DNA from: Microlunatus endophyticus
Lineage (GTDB): Bacteria > Actinomycetota > Actinomycetes > Propionibacteriales > Propionibacteriaceae
Direction of reading: 5' to 3'
Length of the DNA stretch: 64,000 nucleotides
Assembly: GCF_014646195.1 (NCBI RefSeq)
Contig: NZ_BMMZ01000001.1
Location: 620,001-684,000 of the forward strand
The notes below the pieces were generated by a model. It saw only the letters and a list, made by a program, of their open reading frames with translations. It did not search any database and had not been told where the DNA came from. This document shows, piece after piece, positions 36,095-45,086 of the stretch. Position 1 is the stretch's first letter, and every line of letters starts with the position of its first letter. Both the position numbers and the translations under genes were made by a program.

Positions 36095-37756
36095 ATGAAG
36101 TTCGGTAAGCGGATCAGGGCGCTCGGCGCTCTGGTCGGGATCGGGGTGCTTGCCCTCGTGGCGGCATGTTCCGGCGGAGGATCCGGGAACAGTACCGGAT
36201 CGAACGGCTCCTCGTCGACGTCGCTGACGATCGCCAACGTGGCCGGTACAACCTGGACCTGTGGATTCAATCCGTTCAATCCGTCGGTGAGCGGACTGAG
36301 CATCGGCTTCGTCTACGAGCCGCTGGTGTATGTGAACCCGTTGCAGAACTCCAAAGAGACTCCGATGATCGCCAAGTCGTCGCAGTGGAGCTCGGACAAG
36401 AAGACCCTCACCTTCACCATCCGCGACGGGATCAAGTGGAGCGACGGCAAGCCCCTGACTGCCGACGACGTCGCCTACACCTTCAACCTGCTGAAGGCCA
36501 ACAAGGGTCTTGACCTGAATGCGTTGTGGTCGTCGGGCCTGACCTCGGTCACCGCCAGTGGCGACACCGTGACGATGAAATTCAGCGCTCCGTCGACGAC
36601 GTACTACTACTACATCGCCGACCAGACCCCGATCATCCCCAAGCACATCTGGGACACCGGGGCGGCGGCCAAGGATCCGGTCCAGTACACCGATGCCAAG
36701 CCGATCGGCAGCGGTCCGTACACCGTCTCGGACTGCAAGCCGCAGAATGTCCGCTACCAGGCGAACGCGAACTTCTGGCAGAAGGGCAAGCCGGCGATCA
36801 AGACCATCAACTACCCGGCCTACACCGACAACAGCCCGGCCAACCTCGACCTGGCCGAGGGCAAGGCGCAATGGGGTGGCCAGTACATCCCGAACATCGA
36901 CCGCTACTACGTCAACCGGGACAAGGCGGACAACCACTACTGGTTCCCGCCGGTCGCCAACGTGCAGATCTTCCTGAATCTCAAGCAGGGCCCTACGGCC
37001 AATCTTGCCGTCCGGCAGGCACTGGCGTACGCGATCAACAAGGACCAGGTCTCCAAGACCGCTGTCGGCGGCCAGCTGCCCTCGTCCAACCAGGCCGGCA
37101 TCGTGCTGCCGACCTTCAAGGACTGGTACGACCAGGCCGCGGCCGACAAGTACGGTTACAAGCAGGATCCTGCCAAGGTGAAGCAGTACCTGGCCAAGGC
37201 CGGCTATTCGACCTCGAACCCGCTGAAGCTCTCGATCATCAGCGTCTCCGGATACACCGACTGGGAGGCAGAGCTGCAGGAGATCAAGACCGAGCTCGCC
37301 CCGCTGGGTATCGACCTGACCGTGCAGAACATCGCCGGCCAGACCTACGACACCAAGCTGTACAAGGGTGACTTCCAGCTCGCGTACGGCAGCCAGACCG
37401 GTGGTCCGGTCCCGTACTTCGAGCTGCGGCAGAATCTCTACAGCGGCAACACCGCACCGATCGGCCAGAACGCGTCGACCAACTACTCCCGCTACTCCAA
37501 CCCCAAGACCGACGCGCTCTTCAAGGCCTATCCGGCAGCGGACGACCAGAAGCAGCACGACATCGTCAACCAGTTGCAGCAGGTGATGCTGTCCGACATC
37601 CCGACGATCCCGGTCCTGGAGAGCGTGAGCTGGTTCCAGTACAACACCAAGGACATCAGTGGATGGCCGACCGCCCAGAACCCGTACGCGCTGCCGGCGC
37701 CGTATGCGGTTCCGGACAACGAGCAGGTGCTGCTGCAGCTGAAGCCGAAGAGCTGA
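36095..37756 (+). CDS. ABC transporter substrate-binding lipoprotein (SBP family 5), system B
   Basis: This is a 553-aa solute-binding lipoprotein. The signal peptide MKFGKRIRALGALVGIGVLALVAAC ends in a lipobox and is followed by a Gly/Ser/Asn linker. Mature features are SIGFVYEPLVYVNPLQ, LTFTIRDGIKWSDGKPLTADDVAYTFNLL and RQALAYAINKDQV. ATG 36095 has GGGAGG about seven bases upstream; ATG 36065 is in frame but less good. It is distinct from the two lipoproteins of system A. The ROK regulator and nearby fucosidase favour an oligosaccharide ligand (inference). Confidence 0.92.
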   Translation: MKFGKRIRALGALVGIGVLALVAACSGGGSGNSTGSNGSSSTSLTIANVAGTTWTCGFNPFNPSVSGLSIGFVYEPLVYVNPLQNSKETPMIAKSSQWSSDKKTLTFTIRDGIKWSDGKPLTADDVAYTFNLLKANKGLDLNALWSSGLTSVTASGDTVTMKFSAPSTTYYYYIADQTPIIPKHIWDTGAAAKDPVQYTDAKPIGSGPYTVSDCKPQNVRYQANANFWQKGKPAIKTINYPAYTDNSPANLDLAEGKAQWGGQYIPNIDRYYVNRDKADNHYWFPPVANVQIFLNLKQGPTANLAVRQALAYAINKDQVSKTAVGGQLPSSNQAGIVLPTFKDWYDQAAADKYGYKQDPAKVKQYLAKAGYSTSNPLKLSIISVSGYTDWEAELQEIKTELAPLGIDLTVQNIAGQTYDTKLYKGDFQLAYGSQTGGPVPYFELRQNLYSGNTAPIGQNASTNYSRYSNPKTDALFKAYPAADDQKQHDIVNQLQQVMLSDIPTIPVLESVSWFQYNTKDISGWPTAQNPYALPAPYAVPDNEQVLLQLKPKS

Positions 37757-37770
37757 GGCTGGCAATCAGT

Positions 37771-37837
37771 CCTTCGACAGGCTCAGGGTGCTTCGGGCCC
37801 TGAGCCTGTCGAAGGGGCGCTGAGCCTGTTGAACGGG
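37771..37837. repeat. Dispersed repeat, inverted pair plus a degenerate third copy
   Basis: CCTTCGACAGGCTCAGGG (37771-37788) is followed after nine bases by its exact reverse complement CCCTGAGCCTGTCGAAGG (37798-37815), giving an 18-bp perfect stem. A degenerate third copy, GCTGAGCCTGTTGAACGGG, lies at 37819-37837. The structure sits between the lipoprotein and permease genes of system B, where it could trim the transcript and keep lipoprotein mRNA in excess. Confidence 0.92.
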
Positions 37838-37879
37838 CACTGCCCGGACGACTACCGGAACCAGGAACGGAAAGCTTAA

Positions 37880-37912
37880 ATGATCAACACGTACGGCTGC
37901 GGGCGGCGCTGA
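37880..37912 (+). CDS. Possible ten-codon leader ORF coupled to the DppB-like permease
   Basis: ATG 37880 opens a ten-residue ORF (MINTYGCGRR) whose TGA stop overlaps the permease ATG as TGATG. It has an upstream purine stretch (GGAACGGAAAG), whereas the permease start itself has no obvious ribosome-binding site. It may serve only as a translational coupler after the repeat hairpin. Coding status rests on position alone. Confidence 0.35.
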   Translation: MINTYGCGRR

Positions 37913-38898
37913 TGCGGTTCATTCTGCGCAGGCTCGGTTTCTTCGTGATCACCCTCTGGGTGGCGCTGACGGTGAACTTCTTCGTCCCGCGGCTGATGCC
38001 CGGCAACCCTGCCGAGGCGATGATGGCCCGGTTCCGCGGCCGCATCAATCCGGACGCGCTCAAGGCACTCGAGGTGGCCTTCGGCCTCAACACCCAGAAG
38101 CCGCTCTTCGTCCAGTACCTGGATTATCTGGGCAACACGCTGACCGGGCACTTCGGCATCTCGCTGACCTTCTTCCCGCAGCCGGTCAGCACGGTGCTGG
38201 CCCAGGCGCTGCCCTGGACGCTGGGACTGGTCGGCATCACGACCGTGCTGGCATTCGTGCTCGGCACGGGCATCGGCCTGATCGGCGGCTGGCGGCGCAA
38301 CGGGATCGTGGACAGCGTGCTGCCGCCGGTCTTCGTGATCACCTCGGCGCTGCCGTACTTCTGGGTCGGCCTGGTGCTGATCATGGTGCTGTCGCTGGGC
38401 ACCAACGGCGCGCTGCCCAACGACGGCGGCTACGACCCGACACTGAATCCTGGCTTCAACGCCGTCTTCATCTGGGACGTGGTCAAGCACGCGATCCTGC
38501 CGGCGCTGTCGATCCTGATCATCTCGATCGGTGGCTGGATCCTGACCATGCGCAACAACGTGGTCACCACACTGGCCGAGGACTACATCAGGATGGCCCG
38601 CGCCAAGGGCATCCCCAATCATCGGATCATGATCAACTACGCCGGCCGCAATGCCATCCTGCCGAATCTGTCGGGGTTCGCGATGTCGCTGGGCTTCGTC
38701 GTCAGCGGCTCGATCCTGGTGGAATTCACCTTCAACTACCCGGGTGTCGGCTACATGCTGCTCAGCGCGGTCAACAACCAGGACTATCCGCTGATGCAGG
38801 CGCTGTTCGTGTTGATCACGGTCGCCGTCCTGGTCGCGGTGCTGATCAGCGACTTCCTCACCGCGTGGCTCGACCCGCGCGTCCGGACCGCGGGATAG
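37912..38898 (+). CDS. ABC transporter permease (DppB-like), system B
   Basis: This is a 328-aa inner-membrane permease. The N-terminus FILRRLGFFVITLWVALTVNFFVPRLMPGNP and the loop GNTLTGHFGISLTFFPQPV are DppB-type. The EAA loop is MRNNVVTTLAEDYIRMARAKGIPNHRIM, and VVSGSILVEFTFNYPGVGYMLLSAVNNQDYPLMQ is the late conserved block. About six helices are expected. Its start overlaps a ten-codon ORF. It is separated from the lipoprotein gene by a 155-base gap with the repeat hairpin, and from the next permease by 10 bases. Confidence 0.92.
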   Translation: MRFILRRLGFFVITLWVALTVNFFVPRLMPGNPAEAMMARFRGRINPDALKALEVAFGLNTQKPLFVQYLDYLGNTLTGHFGISLTFFPQPVSTVLAQALPWTLGLVGITTVLAFVLGTGIGLIGGWRRNGIVDSVLPPVFVITSALPYFWVGLVLIMVLSLGTNGALPNDGGYDPTLNPGFNAVFIWDVVKHAILPALSILIISIGGWILTMRNNVVTTLAEDYIRMARAKGIPNHRIMINYAGRNAILPNLSGFAMSLGFVVSGSILVEFTFNYPGVGYMLLSAVNNQDYPLMQALFVLITVAVLVAVLISDFLTAWLDPRVRTAG

Positions 38899-38908
38899 GA
38901 GCCGAATC

Positions 38909-39829
38909 ATGAGTGCTGTTGCTGCAACCGTTGCCGGGTCCGACGCCACCACCCGGGTCCGTCCGGGCTCGGGCGTCCTGCGGGCCGTCCTGGGCAACAA
39001 GAAGGCCCTGGCCGGCGCCATCATGCTGCTGATCTTCCTGGTCGCCGCGATCGCGCCCGGACTCTTTACGTCGATCCGGCATCCCGACACCCACAAGTTC
39101 GCCCAGCTGCTACCACCCGGATCGGGCCACATCCTGGGCACCAATGCCTTCGGGCAGGACATCTGGGCCCAGTTGGTCTACGGCACCCGGCAGTCGCTGT
39201 TCGTGGCGGTCGTCGCCGGGGCGCTGGCCAGCATCCTGTCGATCATCGTCGGTGTATCCGCCGCCTATCTCGGCGGGCTGGGCGACGACCTGCTGTCGTT
39301 GCTCACCGACGTCTTCCTGGTGATCCCGGCCTTCCCGCTGATCATCGTCATCGCCGCCTACGCCGGCGGCGGGAGCATGCTGGTCGTGATCGGGGTACTG
39401 GTGGTCACCGGCTGGTCCTACGGTGCCCGCCAGCTCCGGGCCCAGGCGATGTCCTTGCGGAACAGGGATTTCCTGGAATCGGCCCGGGTGCGGGGCGAGC
39501 GGCGGTCGTATGTGATCGTCTTCGAGATCCTGCCGACCATGGTGTCGCTGATCGCCGCCAACTTCCTCGGCGCGGCCCTGTACGCGTTGCTGACCGCCGC
39601 CGGGCTGCAGTTCATCGGACTGGGCAACTCCTCGACCGACAGCTGGGGGACGATGTTGCACTGGGCGCAGAGCAACGAGGCGTTGCAGACCGGCCAGCAG
39701 TGGTGGGTCATCGCGCCCGGCCTGTGCATCGCGCTGCTGGGTGCCTCGTTCGCGCTGCTCAACTACGCCTTCGACGAGATCAGCAACCCGGCGCTGAGGC
39801 CCGTGCGGCGCAGAAAGGTACGCAAGTGA
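38909..39829 (+). CDS. ABC transporter permease (DppC-like), system B
   Basis: This is a 306-aa inner-membrane permease. An N-terminal cytoplasmic tail precedes the first helix (KALAGAIMLLIFLVAAIAPGLF). GSGHILGTNAFGQDIWAQLVYGTRQSLFVA is the DppC signature. The EAA loop is ARQLRAQAMSLRNRDFLESARVRGERRSYV. TAAGLQFIGLGNSSTDSWGTMLHWAQ is the late DppC block. Its TGA overlaps the GTG of the next ATPase gene by four bases. Confidence 0.92.
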   Translation: MSAVAATVAGSDATTRVRPGSGVLRAVLGNKKALAGAIMLLIFLVAAIAPGLFTSIRHPDTHKFAQLLPPGSGHILGTNAFGQDIWAQLVYGTRQSLFVAVVAGALASILSIIVGVSAAYLGGLGDDLLSLLTDVFLVIPAFPLIIVIAAYAGGGSMLVVIGVLVVTGWSYGARQLRAQAMSLRNRDFLESARVRGERRSYVIVFEILPTMVSLIAANFLGAALYALLTAAGLQFIGLGNSSTDSWGTMLHWAQSNEALQTGQQWWVIAPGLCIALLGASFALLNYAFDEISNPALRPVRRRKVRK

Positions 39830-40887
39830 ACGAGAGTGTCGAGAGTCCTGAGCTGGTCGAAGGGCTGGGAACCGGCTTTTCCCCTGAGCCAAAGGACGGC
39901 CCGTTGCTGACCGTGACCGATCTCTCGGTCGAGTACGACACCCCGAGCGGCCCGGTCACCGCGGTCGATCACGTCGATCTCGATGTGGGTGCCGGCGAAT
40001 TCGTCGGCATCGTGGGGGAGTCCGGCTGCGGCAAGTCCACGCTGCTGTTCGCCATCGCCCAGCTACTGACCTCACCGGCCCGGATCTCGTCCGGCGAGGT
40101 GATCTTCCGCGGCCAGAACATGGTCACCATGAACGAGGCTGAGCTGGCCCCGGTCCGGTGGCGCAACATGTCGGTGGTCATGCAGAGCGCCATGAATGCG
40201 CTCAACCCGGTCAAGAAGATCGAAGCCCAGTACGCCGATGCGATGAAGGCTCACGGCGTACGCTCCCGGTCCGAGATCCGGGAACGCTCGCAGGCCGTCC
40301 TGGAGCTGGTCGGCATCGACCGGGCGCACCTGAACAGCTATCCGCACCAGCTGTCCGGCGGGATGCGGCAGCGGGCCATGATCGCGATGGCGCTGCTCTT
40401 CACCCCGGAACTGGTGATCATGGACGAGCCGACCTCGGCGCTCGACGTGGTCGCCCAGCGTTCGCTGATGCTGCAGATCAAGGAACTGCAGCAGCAGCTG
40501 GGTTTCGCGGTGATCTTCGTGACCCACGACATGAGCCTGGTCAGCCACTTCTCCGACCGGCTGATGGTGATGTACGCCGGCAAGGAGATGGAGTTCGGTC
40601 CGACCCGCAAGGTCTTCGACAACCCGGCGCATCCCTACAGCCAGGGCCTGCTCGACGCTTTCCCGTCGATCAGGGGGGAACGCGTACCGCTGCAAGGGAT
40701 CCCGGGCAGTCCGCCCAGCCTGTCCGCGATGCCGGTCGGCTGCCGCTTCGAGCCGCGCTGCCCGCTGCGCTTCGACGCCTGTGCGACGGTCCCACCCGAG
40801 CTCTACGACGTCGACGGAGTTCAGGCCAGGTGCCTGCTGCACGACCCGGCCTATCGTGATCATGCCCCGGTGGAGGTGGCGAAATGA
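39826..40887 (+). CDS. ABC transporter ATPase (DppD-like), system B, with repeat-derived N-terminus
   Basis: This is a 353-aa ATPase. It has Walker A IVGESGCGKSTLLFAIAQ, Q-loop VMQSAMNALNPV, signature LSGGMRQRAMIAMA, Walker B LVIMDEPTSALD, an H-loop in FVTHDMSLVSHF and the C-terminal cysteine motif GCRFEPRCPLRFDACA. The first ~25 residues (MNESVESPELVEGLGTGFSPEPKDG) are not part of the domain, and SPELVEG is translated from a degenerate copy of the dispersed repeat. GTG 39826 overlaps the permease stop, so this extension is probably made unless a later start is used. Confidence 0.92.
   Translation: MNESVESPELVEGLGTGFSPEPKDGPLLTVTDLSVEYDTPSGPVTAVDHVDLDVGAGEFVGIVGESGCGKSTLLFAIAQLLTSPARISSGEVIFRGQNMVTMNEAELAPVRWRNMSVVMQSAMNALNPVKKIEAQYADAMKAHGVRSRSEIRERSQAVLELVGIDRAHLNSYPHQLSGGMRQRAMIAMALLFTPELVIMDEPTSALDVVAQRSLMLQIKELQQQLGFAVIFVTHDMSLVSHFSDRLMVMYAGKEMEFGPTRKVFDNPAHPYSQGLLDAFPSIRGERVPLQGIPGSPPSLSAMPVGCRFEPRCPLRFDACATVPPELYDVDGVQARCLLHDPAYRDHAPVEVAK
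39847..39864. repeat. Dispersed repeat, degenerate copy inside a CDS
   Basis: CCTGAGCTGGTCGAAGGG is a degenerate copy of CCCTGAGCCTGTCGAAGG located in codons 8-13 of the DppD-like gene and translated as PELVEG. A weaker echo (CCCTGAGCCAAAGGAC) follows about 20 bases later. Confidence 0.7.
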
Positions 40888-41924
40888 GTGATCCTGCCCC
40901 GCTCCTGGAAGCACGCGAGCTGACCCGGGTCTTCCGGGTCGGCGGCCTGCGCAGCCGCAAGCAGCTGCACGCGGTCGACGGCGCGAATTTCGTGATCAAC
41001 CCCGGCGAGATCGTTGCGCTCGTGGGCGAGAGCGGCAGCGGCAAGAGCACCATCGCGCGGCTGCTGGCCCAGGTCTACACGCCGAGCAGCGGCGAGATCC
41101 TCTTCGAAGGAACGCCACTGTCGTCGTTGAGGTCCCGGCGGGACGTGCTGGCCTACCGGGCCGCGGTGCCGATGGTCTTCCAGGACCCGTTCAGCTCGCT
41201 GAATCCCGCCTACACCGTGGTGCACGGCATCATGCGCGGCCTCAAGCTGCACCGCCCCGACATCGGCCCCGCAGATCGCGAGGCCGAGGCGCGCCGAGTG
41301 CTGGAGGCGGTCGGCCTGACGCCGGCGTCGCAGGTGGTCGGCCGGTATCCGTACGAACTCTCCGGCGGACAGCGGCAGCGGATCGGCTTCGCCCAGGCGC
41401 TGGCCTATCACCCCAAGGTGATCCTGGCCGACGAGCCGGTGTCGATGCTGGACATCTCGATCCGGATCGGACTGCTCAACGTGATGACCAGCCTGCGCGA
41501 TGATCAAGGTGTCTCGCTGCTCTACATCACCCACGACATCGCCAGCGCTCGATATGCCGCCGATCGGATGATGGTGATGTACGCCGGCCGGATCGTCGAA
41601 TCCGGCCCGGTCGAGGAGGTGCTCGGCAACCCGCTGCATCCCTACACGCAGTTGCTGGTGGCCGCTGTACCGGACCCGCGGGCGGAGTTGACGGTGACCG
41701 CGGAGATGGCCAAGGGTGAGCCGCCGAAGGTGATCGATCCGGGTCCCGGCTGCCGGTTCGCCGATCGCTGCCCGCTCGCCCGTGAGGTGTGTCGGACCAC
41801 CACGCCGCCGCTGTTGGAGCTCAAACCGGGCATCCGGGCCGCCTGTCACGTGGCGGCCGACGACCTTGGTCGCGGCGAGGAGTCGACCGGCGGTGCGCCG
41901 CTGGGCGCCAAGTTGGCCGCCTGA
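40884..41924 (+). CDS. ABC transporter ATPase (DppF-like), system B
   Basis: This is a 346-aa ATPase. It has Walker A LVGESGSGKSTIARLLAQ, Q-loop MVFQDPFSSLNPAYTV, signature LSGGQRQRIGFAQA, Walker B VILADEPVSMLD, an H-loop in YITHDIASARY and the C-terminal GCRFADRCPLAREVC. ATG 40884 overlaps the TGA of the DppD-like gene, so the pair is translationally coupled. It ends the five-gene transporter unit behind the ROK regulator. Confidence 0.92.
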   Translation: MSDPAPLLEARELTRVFRVGGLRSRKQLHAVDGANFVINPGEIVALVGESGSGKSTIARLLAQVYTPSSGEILFEGTPLSSLRSRRDVLAYRAAVPMVFQDPFSSLNPAYTVVHGIMRGLKLHRPDIGPADREAEARRVLEAVGLTPASQVVGRYPYELSGGQRQRIGFAQALAYHPKVILADEPVSMLDISIRIGLLNVMTSLRDDQGVSLLYITHDIASARYAADRMMVMYAGRIVESGPVEEVLGNPLHPYTQLLVAAVPDPRAELTVTAEMAKGEPPKVIDPGPGCRFADRCPLAREVCRTTTPPLLELKPGIRAACHVAADDLGRGEESTGGAPLGAKLAA

Positions 41925-41995
41925 CCGGTCGACCTCGGGCGCGCAGGGTGTGCGTTACAGCAGCTGATGCGGGAGCCGACCGCCGTGGCTCCGCT

Positions 41996-42607
41996 TCAGC
42001 TGTAGAGGTCGCAGAACTCGCGGGCGTCGAGTTTGCGGAAGTCCGGTAGGGCATCGCGGAGTTGGTCGTGGGACCAGTCCCACCAGGCGAGTGCGAGCAG
42101 CCGCTCGGCTGTCCCCTCGTCCACCCGACGCTTGATCGGGCGGGCCGGGACGCCGCCGACGATCGTGTACGGCTCTACGTCCTTGCTGACCACGGCACCG
42201 GCTGCGACCACGGCGCCGGTGCCGATCGTGACGCCCGGCAGGATGATCGCGCCGTGGCCGATCCAGGTGTCGTGACCGATCGTCACCCGGTTGGATCGCC
42301 GCCAGCCGAAGAACTCGTCCTCGTCCTCGTCGGCCAGACCGTAGGACGCCGAGCGATAGGTGAAGTGATGCAGCGTCGCCCGCCAGGTCGGGTGGTTGGT
42401 GGCGTTGATCCGTGTGTACGCGGCGATATTGGCGAATTTGCCGATCTCCGCGCACCACGAGATCGTCCCTTGCATGACGTAGGAGTAGTCGCCCAGCGTC
42501 GTCTCGGTCAGGTCGGCGTTGGCCGCCACCTCGACGTAGGTGCCGAAGGTGCAGTCCCTGGCGATTGTGGTGGGATCGATCACTGGTTCGACGCCGAGTC
42601 TGCTCAT
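41996..42607 (-). CDS. Hexapeptide-repeat acyltransferase (phosphonate-associated/CatB-like family)
   Basis: This is a 203-aa left-handed beta-helix acyltransferase. It contains [52 protein letters not shown] with the catalytic-type His pair, [56 protein letters not shown], and a C-terminal WWDW...[12 protein letters not shown] tail. This pattern matches a family often annotated with phosphonate metabolism and related to xenobiotic acetyltransferases. No phosphonate genes are nearby, so the substrate is open. ATG 42607 was preferred over 42649. Confidence 0.85.
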   Translation of the reverse strand: MSRLGVEPVIDPTTIARDCTFGTYVEVAANADLTETTLGDYSYVMQGTISWCAEIGKFANIAAYTRINATNHPTWRATLHHFTYRSASYGLADEDEDEFFGWRRSNRVTIGHDTWIGHGAIILPGVTIGTGAVVAAGAVVSKDVEPYTIVGGVPARPIKRRVDEGTAERLLALAWWDWSHDQLRDALPDFRKLDAREFCDLYS

Positions 42608-42721
42608 GACCGCCAAACTAGGAACGTCGGGCGGAGTGCCAGTTGCCAACCGGCAACGTGTCGGTGTCGGGTAGGCGACGATCGGTGACCACCTCCAGTA
42701 CCGTCCCCGATCGACGGCGAA

Positions 42722-43987
42722 CTACTCGGGCACGCCCGTTCCCGCCAGGTATTCGATGCTGGGAATGGCCGTGACACCGGTCGCGTAGCCGCGCACCGAC
42801 GCCAACCGCGGGTCCGGCCCCTCGATGGTGATCAGCAGCTCGGCGGTCCGCACCTCGTCGAAGACGTGGATCCGTTTGTTGCCGACGGTCCGACCCTCGG
42901 CAACAAGTCGATCGCCGTTGGTGATCTTGTGCGAGATGATCCTCTGGCCGTCGCGATAGTCCTCGGTCAGCTCGAGATGATCAAGCCGTACAGTCCGGTC
43001 GAAGCTCGCGCGCCAGGTGCCGGGCTCGACCAGGGTCAGCACGGCGTCGATCGGTTCGGCGAAGCGCCGGTCCAACTCTGACCGCCATTCCCGCAGCCGG
43101 TCGATGTCGGTATCGGGGATCAACCCGCGGTCGTCCGGCGGGAGGTTGAGCAGCAGGTTGGCGCCCATCCCCACCGATCGGTAATAGATCGCCAGCAGAT
43201 GATCAACCGATTTCGGCCGATCATGGTCGGCCCAGAACCAGCCCTTGCGGATCGACACATCGCACTCAGGCGGCAGGTAGAGCGCCTGGTCGAGCTTGGT
43301 CGTCTGGACCGTGTACTGGCTGAAATCCGTCTCGGCGACGACGTACTCGACCGGATCGGCGGCCAGGCCGTCCTCGTTACCGACCCAACGGATTGTCGGG
43401 TCGCCCATGTTGAAGATCATCGCCTGTGGTTGGGTCTGTTTGATCACCTCGCCGATGCTGACCCAGTCGTACTCCCGGCCCTGCGAACCGGCACCGTCGA
43501 ACCACAGCTCCGACAGCGTCCCGTAACGGGTGCACAGCTCGCGCAGCTGATCCTGGTAGTAGCGGTCGTACGCCTCCGGGTCCGGGTAGCAGGACGCGTG
43601 CCGGTCCCAGGGCGACAGGTAGAGGCCGAACGCCAGCCCATGCTGGTGGGCGGCTGCCTGCACCTCCGCCACGACATCGCCCTGCCCGTCCTTCCAGGGT
43701 GACGACTTGACCGAGTAGTCGCCTGTGTCGGTCGGCCACAGGCAGAAGCCGTCGTGGTGCTTGGCGGTCAGGACGACGTAGCGTGCCCCGGCTTCGGCGG
43801 CGGTCCGGACCCATTGGTCGGCATCCAGGTCCTCCGGGTTGAAGATCGACGGGTCGAGGGTGCCGTCGCTCCACTCCAGGCCGGCGAAGGTGTTCACCCC
43901 GAAGTGGAAGAAGACGCCGAGTTCCTGGCGCTGCCAGGCGTACTGGCCCGGGCTGGGCGGGAGCAGTGGAGGCTGATCGACGGTCAC
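42722..43987 (-). CDS. Alpha-L-fucosidase-like glycoside hydrolase (GH29)
   Basis: This is a 421-aa protein without signal peptide, so probably intracellular. The GH29 barrel (about 10-320) shows QELGVFFHFGVNTFAGLEW, YVVLTAKHHDGFCLWPT, FGLYLSPWDRH, and LSELWFDGAGSQG with the likely nucleophile Asp. A C-terminal beta domain (about 325-415) follows. It would release fucose from imported oligosaccharides, which fits the adjacent ABC system B. GTG 43987 was chosen because the frame further upstream is antisense to the HMG-CoA lyase gene. Confidence 0.88.
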   Translation of the reverse strand: MTVDQPPLLPPSPGQYAWQRQELGVFFHFGVNTFAGLEWSDGTLDPSIFNPEDLDADQWVRTAAEAGARYVVLTAKHHDGFCLWPTDTGDYSVKSSPWKDGQGDVVAEVQAAAHQHGLAFGLYLSPWDRHASCYPDPEAYDRYYQDQLRELCTRYGTLSELWFDGAGSQGREYDWVSIGEVIKQTQPQAMIFNMGDPTIRWVGNEDGLAADPVEYVVAETDFSQYTVQTTKLDQALYLPPECDVSIRKGWFWADHDRPKSVDHLLAIYYRSVGMGANLLLNLPPDDRGLIPDTDIDRLREWRSELDRRFAEPIDAVLTLVEPGTWRASFDRTVRLDHLELTEDYRDGQRIISHKITNGDRLVAEGRTVGNKRIHVFDEVRTAELLITIEGPDPRLASVRGYATGVTAIPSIEYLAGTGVPE

Positions 43988-44059
43988 GACCAGAACCGTA
44001 CAAGACCTCCGATGTTTGCCCTCCCTCGGCGGGTGGGTGGGTGGACGTAGGGTGCGGAC

Positions 44060-44992
44060 ATGGCTGCGCTGCCCGATGTGGTTCCGATGCCCGGTCTGCC
44101 CGAGGCGGTGACGATCTACGAGGTCGGACCGCGCGACGGGCTGCAGGCGGAGAAGGCGATCGTCGACACCCCGACCAAGATCGAATTCATCCGGCGGCTG
44201 CGGGAGACCGGGCTGACCGCGATCGAGGCGACCAGTTTCGTCTCGCCGCGGTGGGTGCCCCAGCTGGCCGACGCGGCCGAGGTGCTGGCCGGGATCGGCG
44301 AGCACGAGGGCGTACGGCATCCGGTGCTGGTGCCCAACCAGCGGGGGATGGACCGGGCCCTGGCCGCGGCCGCTACCGAGATCGCGATCTTCGTCAGCGC
44401 GACCGAACGTTTCGCTCGGGAGAATCTGGCCACCACGGTCGACGGTGCCATCGAGCTGGCCGTGCCGGTCGTGGACCGGGCGCGGCAGGCCGGGATCGGC
44501 GTCCGGGGATATGTCTCGATGTGCTTCGGCGACCCGTGGGAGGGCCGGGTGCCGATCGCCCAGGTGGTCGACGTCGTACGGCGGCTGGCCGACCTCGGCG
44601 TGGGCACGATCAGTCTCGGCGACACCATCGGGGTCGCGACGCCGGGACACGTCCGCGCATTGCTGGCTGCCCTCGACGAGGCAGGAATCGGGATGGACCG
44701 GATCGCGCTGCACTTCCATGACACCTACGGAGGCGCGCTGGCCAACGTGCTCTCCGGGCTGCAGTCCGGCGTGACCGAATACGACGCCGCGGCCGGTGGC
44801 CTGGGCGGTTGTCCCTTCGCCAGATCGGCGACCGGCAACCTGGCGACCGAGGATCTGGTCTGGATGCTGACCGGCCTCGGTGTCCGGACCGGCGTCGACC
44901 TCGACCGACTGCTGGCGATCAGCACCTGGATGGCCGGCAGGCTCGGCAGGCCGGCACCGTCCCGGGTGGTCCAAGCGCTGGCCGCGTCCTGA
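44060..44992 (+). CDS. Hydroxymethylglutaryl-CoA lyase
   Basis: This is a 310-aa TIM-barrel lyase that cleaves HMG-CoA to acetoacetate and acetyl-CoA in leucine catabolism. It has VTIYEVGPRDGLQ (metal-binding Asp), ATSFVSPRWVPQLAD, LHFHDTYGGALANV with the metal His pair, and the catalytic-loop motif GGLGGCPFARSATGN with its Cys. Length and motifs are those of bacterial MvaB/HMGCL. No leucine-degradation partners are adjacent. It is divergent from the fucosidase gene with a 72-base gap, and a dispersed repeat copy begins right after its stop. Confidence 0.9.
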   Translation: MAALPDVVPMPGLPEAVTIYEVGPRDGLQAEKAIVDTPTKIEFIRRLRETGLTAIEATSFVSPRWVPQLADAAEVLAGIGEHEGVRHPVLVPNQRGMDRALAAAATEIAIFVSATERFARENLATTVDGAIELAVPVVDRARQAGIGVRGYVSMCFGDPWEGRVPIAQVVDVVRRLADLGVGTISLGDTIGVATPGHVRALLAALDEAGIGMDRIALHFHDTYGGALANVLSGLQSGVTEYDAAAGGLGGCPFARSATGNLATEDLVWMLTGLGVRTGVDLDRLLAISTWMAGRLGRPAPSRVVQALAAS

Positions 44993-45011
44993 CCCTTCGA
45001 CAGGTTCAGGG
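44993..45011. repeat. Dispersed repeat, copy after HMG-CoA lyase
   Basis: CCCTTCGACAGGTTCAGGG differs from the 37771 copy at one base. It begins at the last base of the HMG-CoA lyase stop region and lies in the 94-base gap before the YbjN-like gene. It is a single, unpaired copy. Confidence 0.85.
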
Positions 45012-45086
45012 CGGGTTCGGCAGGATCAGATCCTGGCGCGGGTTGCGATAGGTTCGCACACGTACCGGCACGCGGAAGGACGGGCG

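Noticed and set aside
41996..42607. Phosphonate-pathway gene
   Set aside because: The acyltransferase family is often named for phosphonate metabolism, but no phn genes are nearby, so only the fold is reported.
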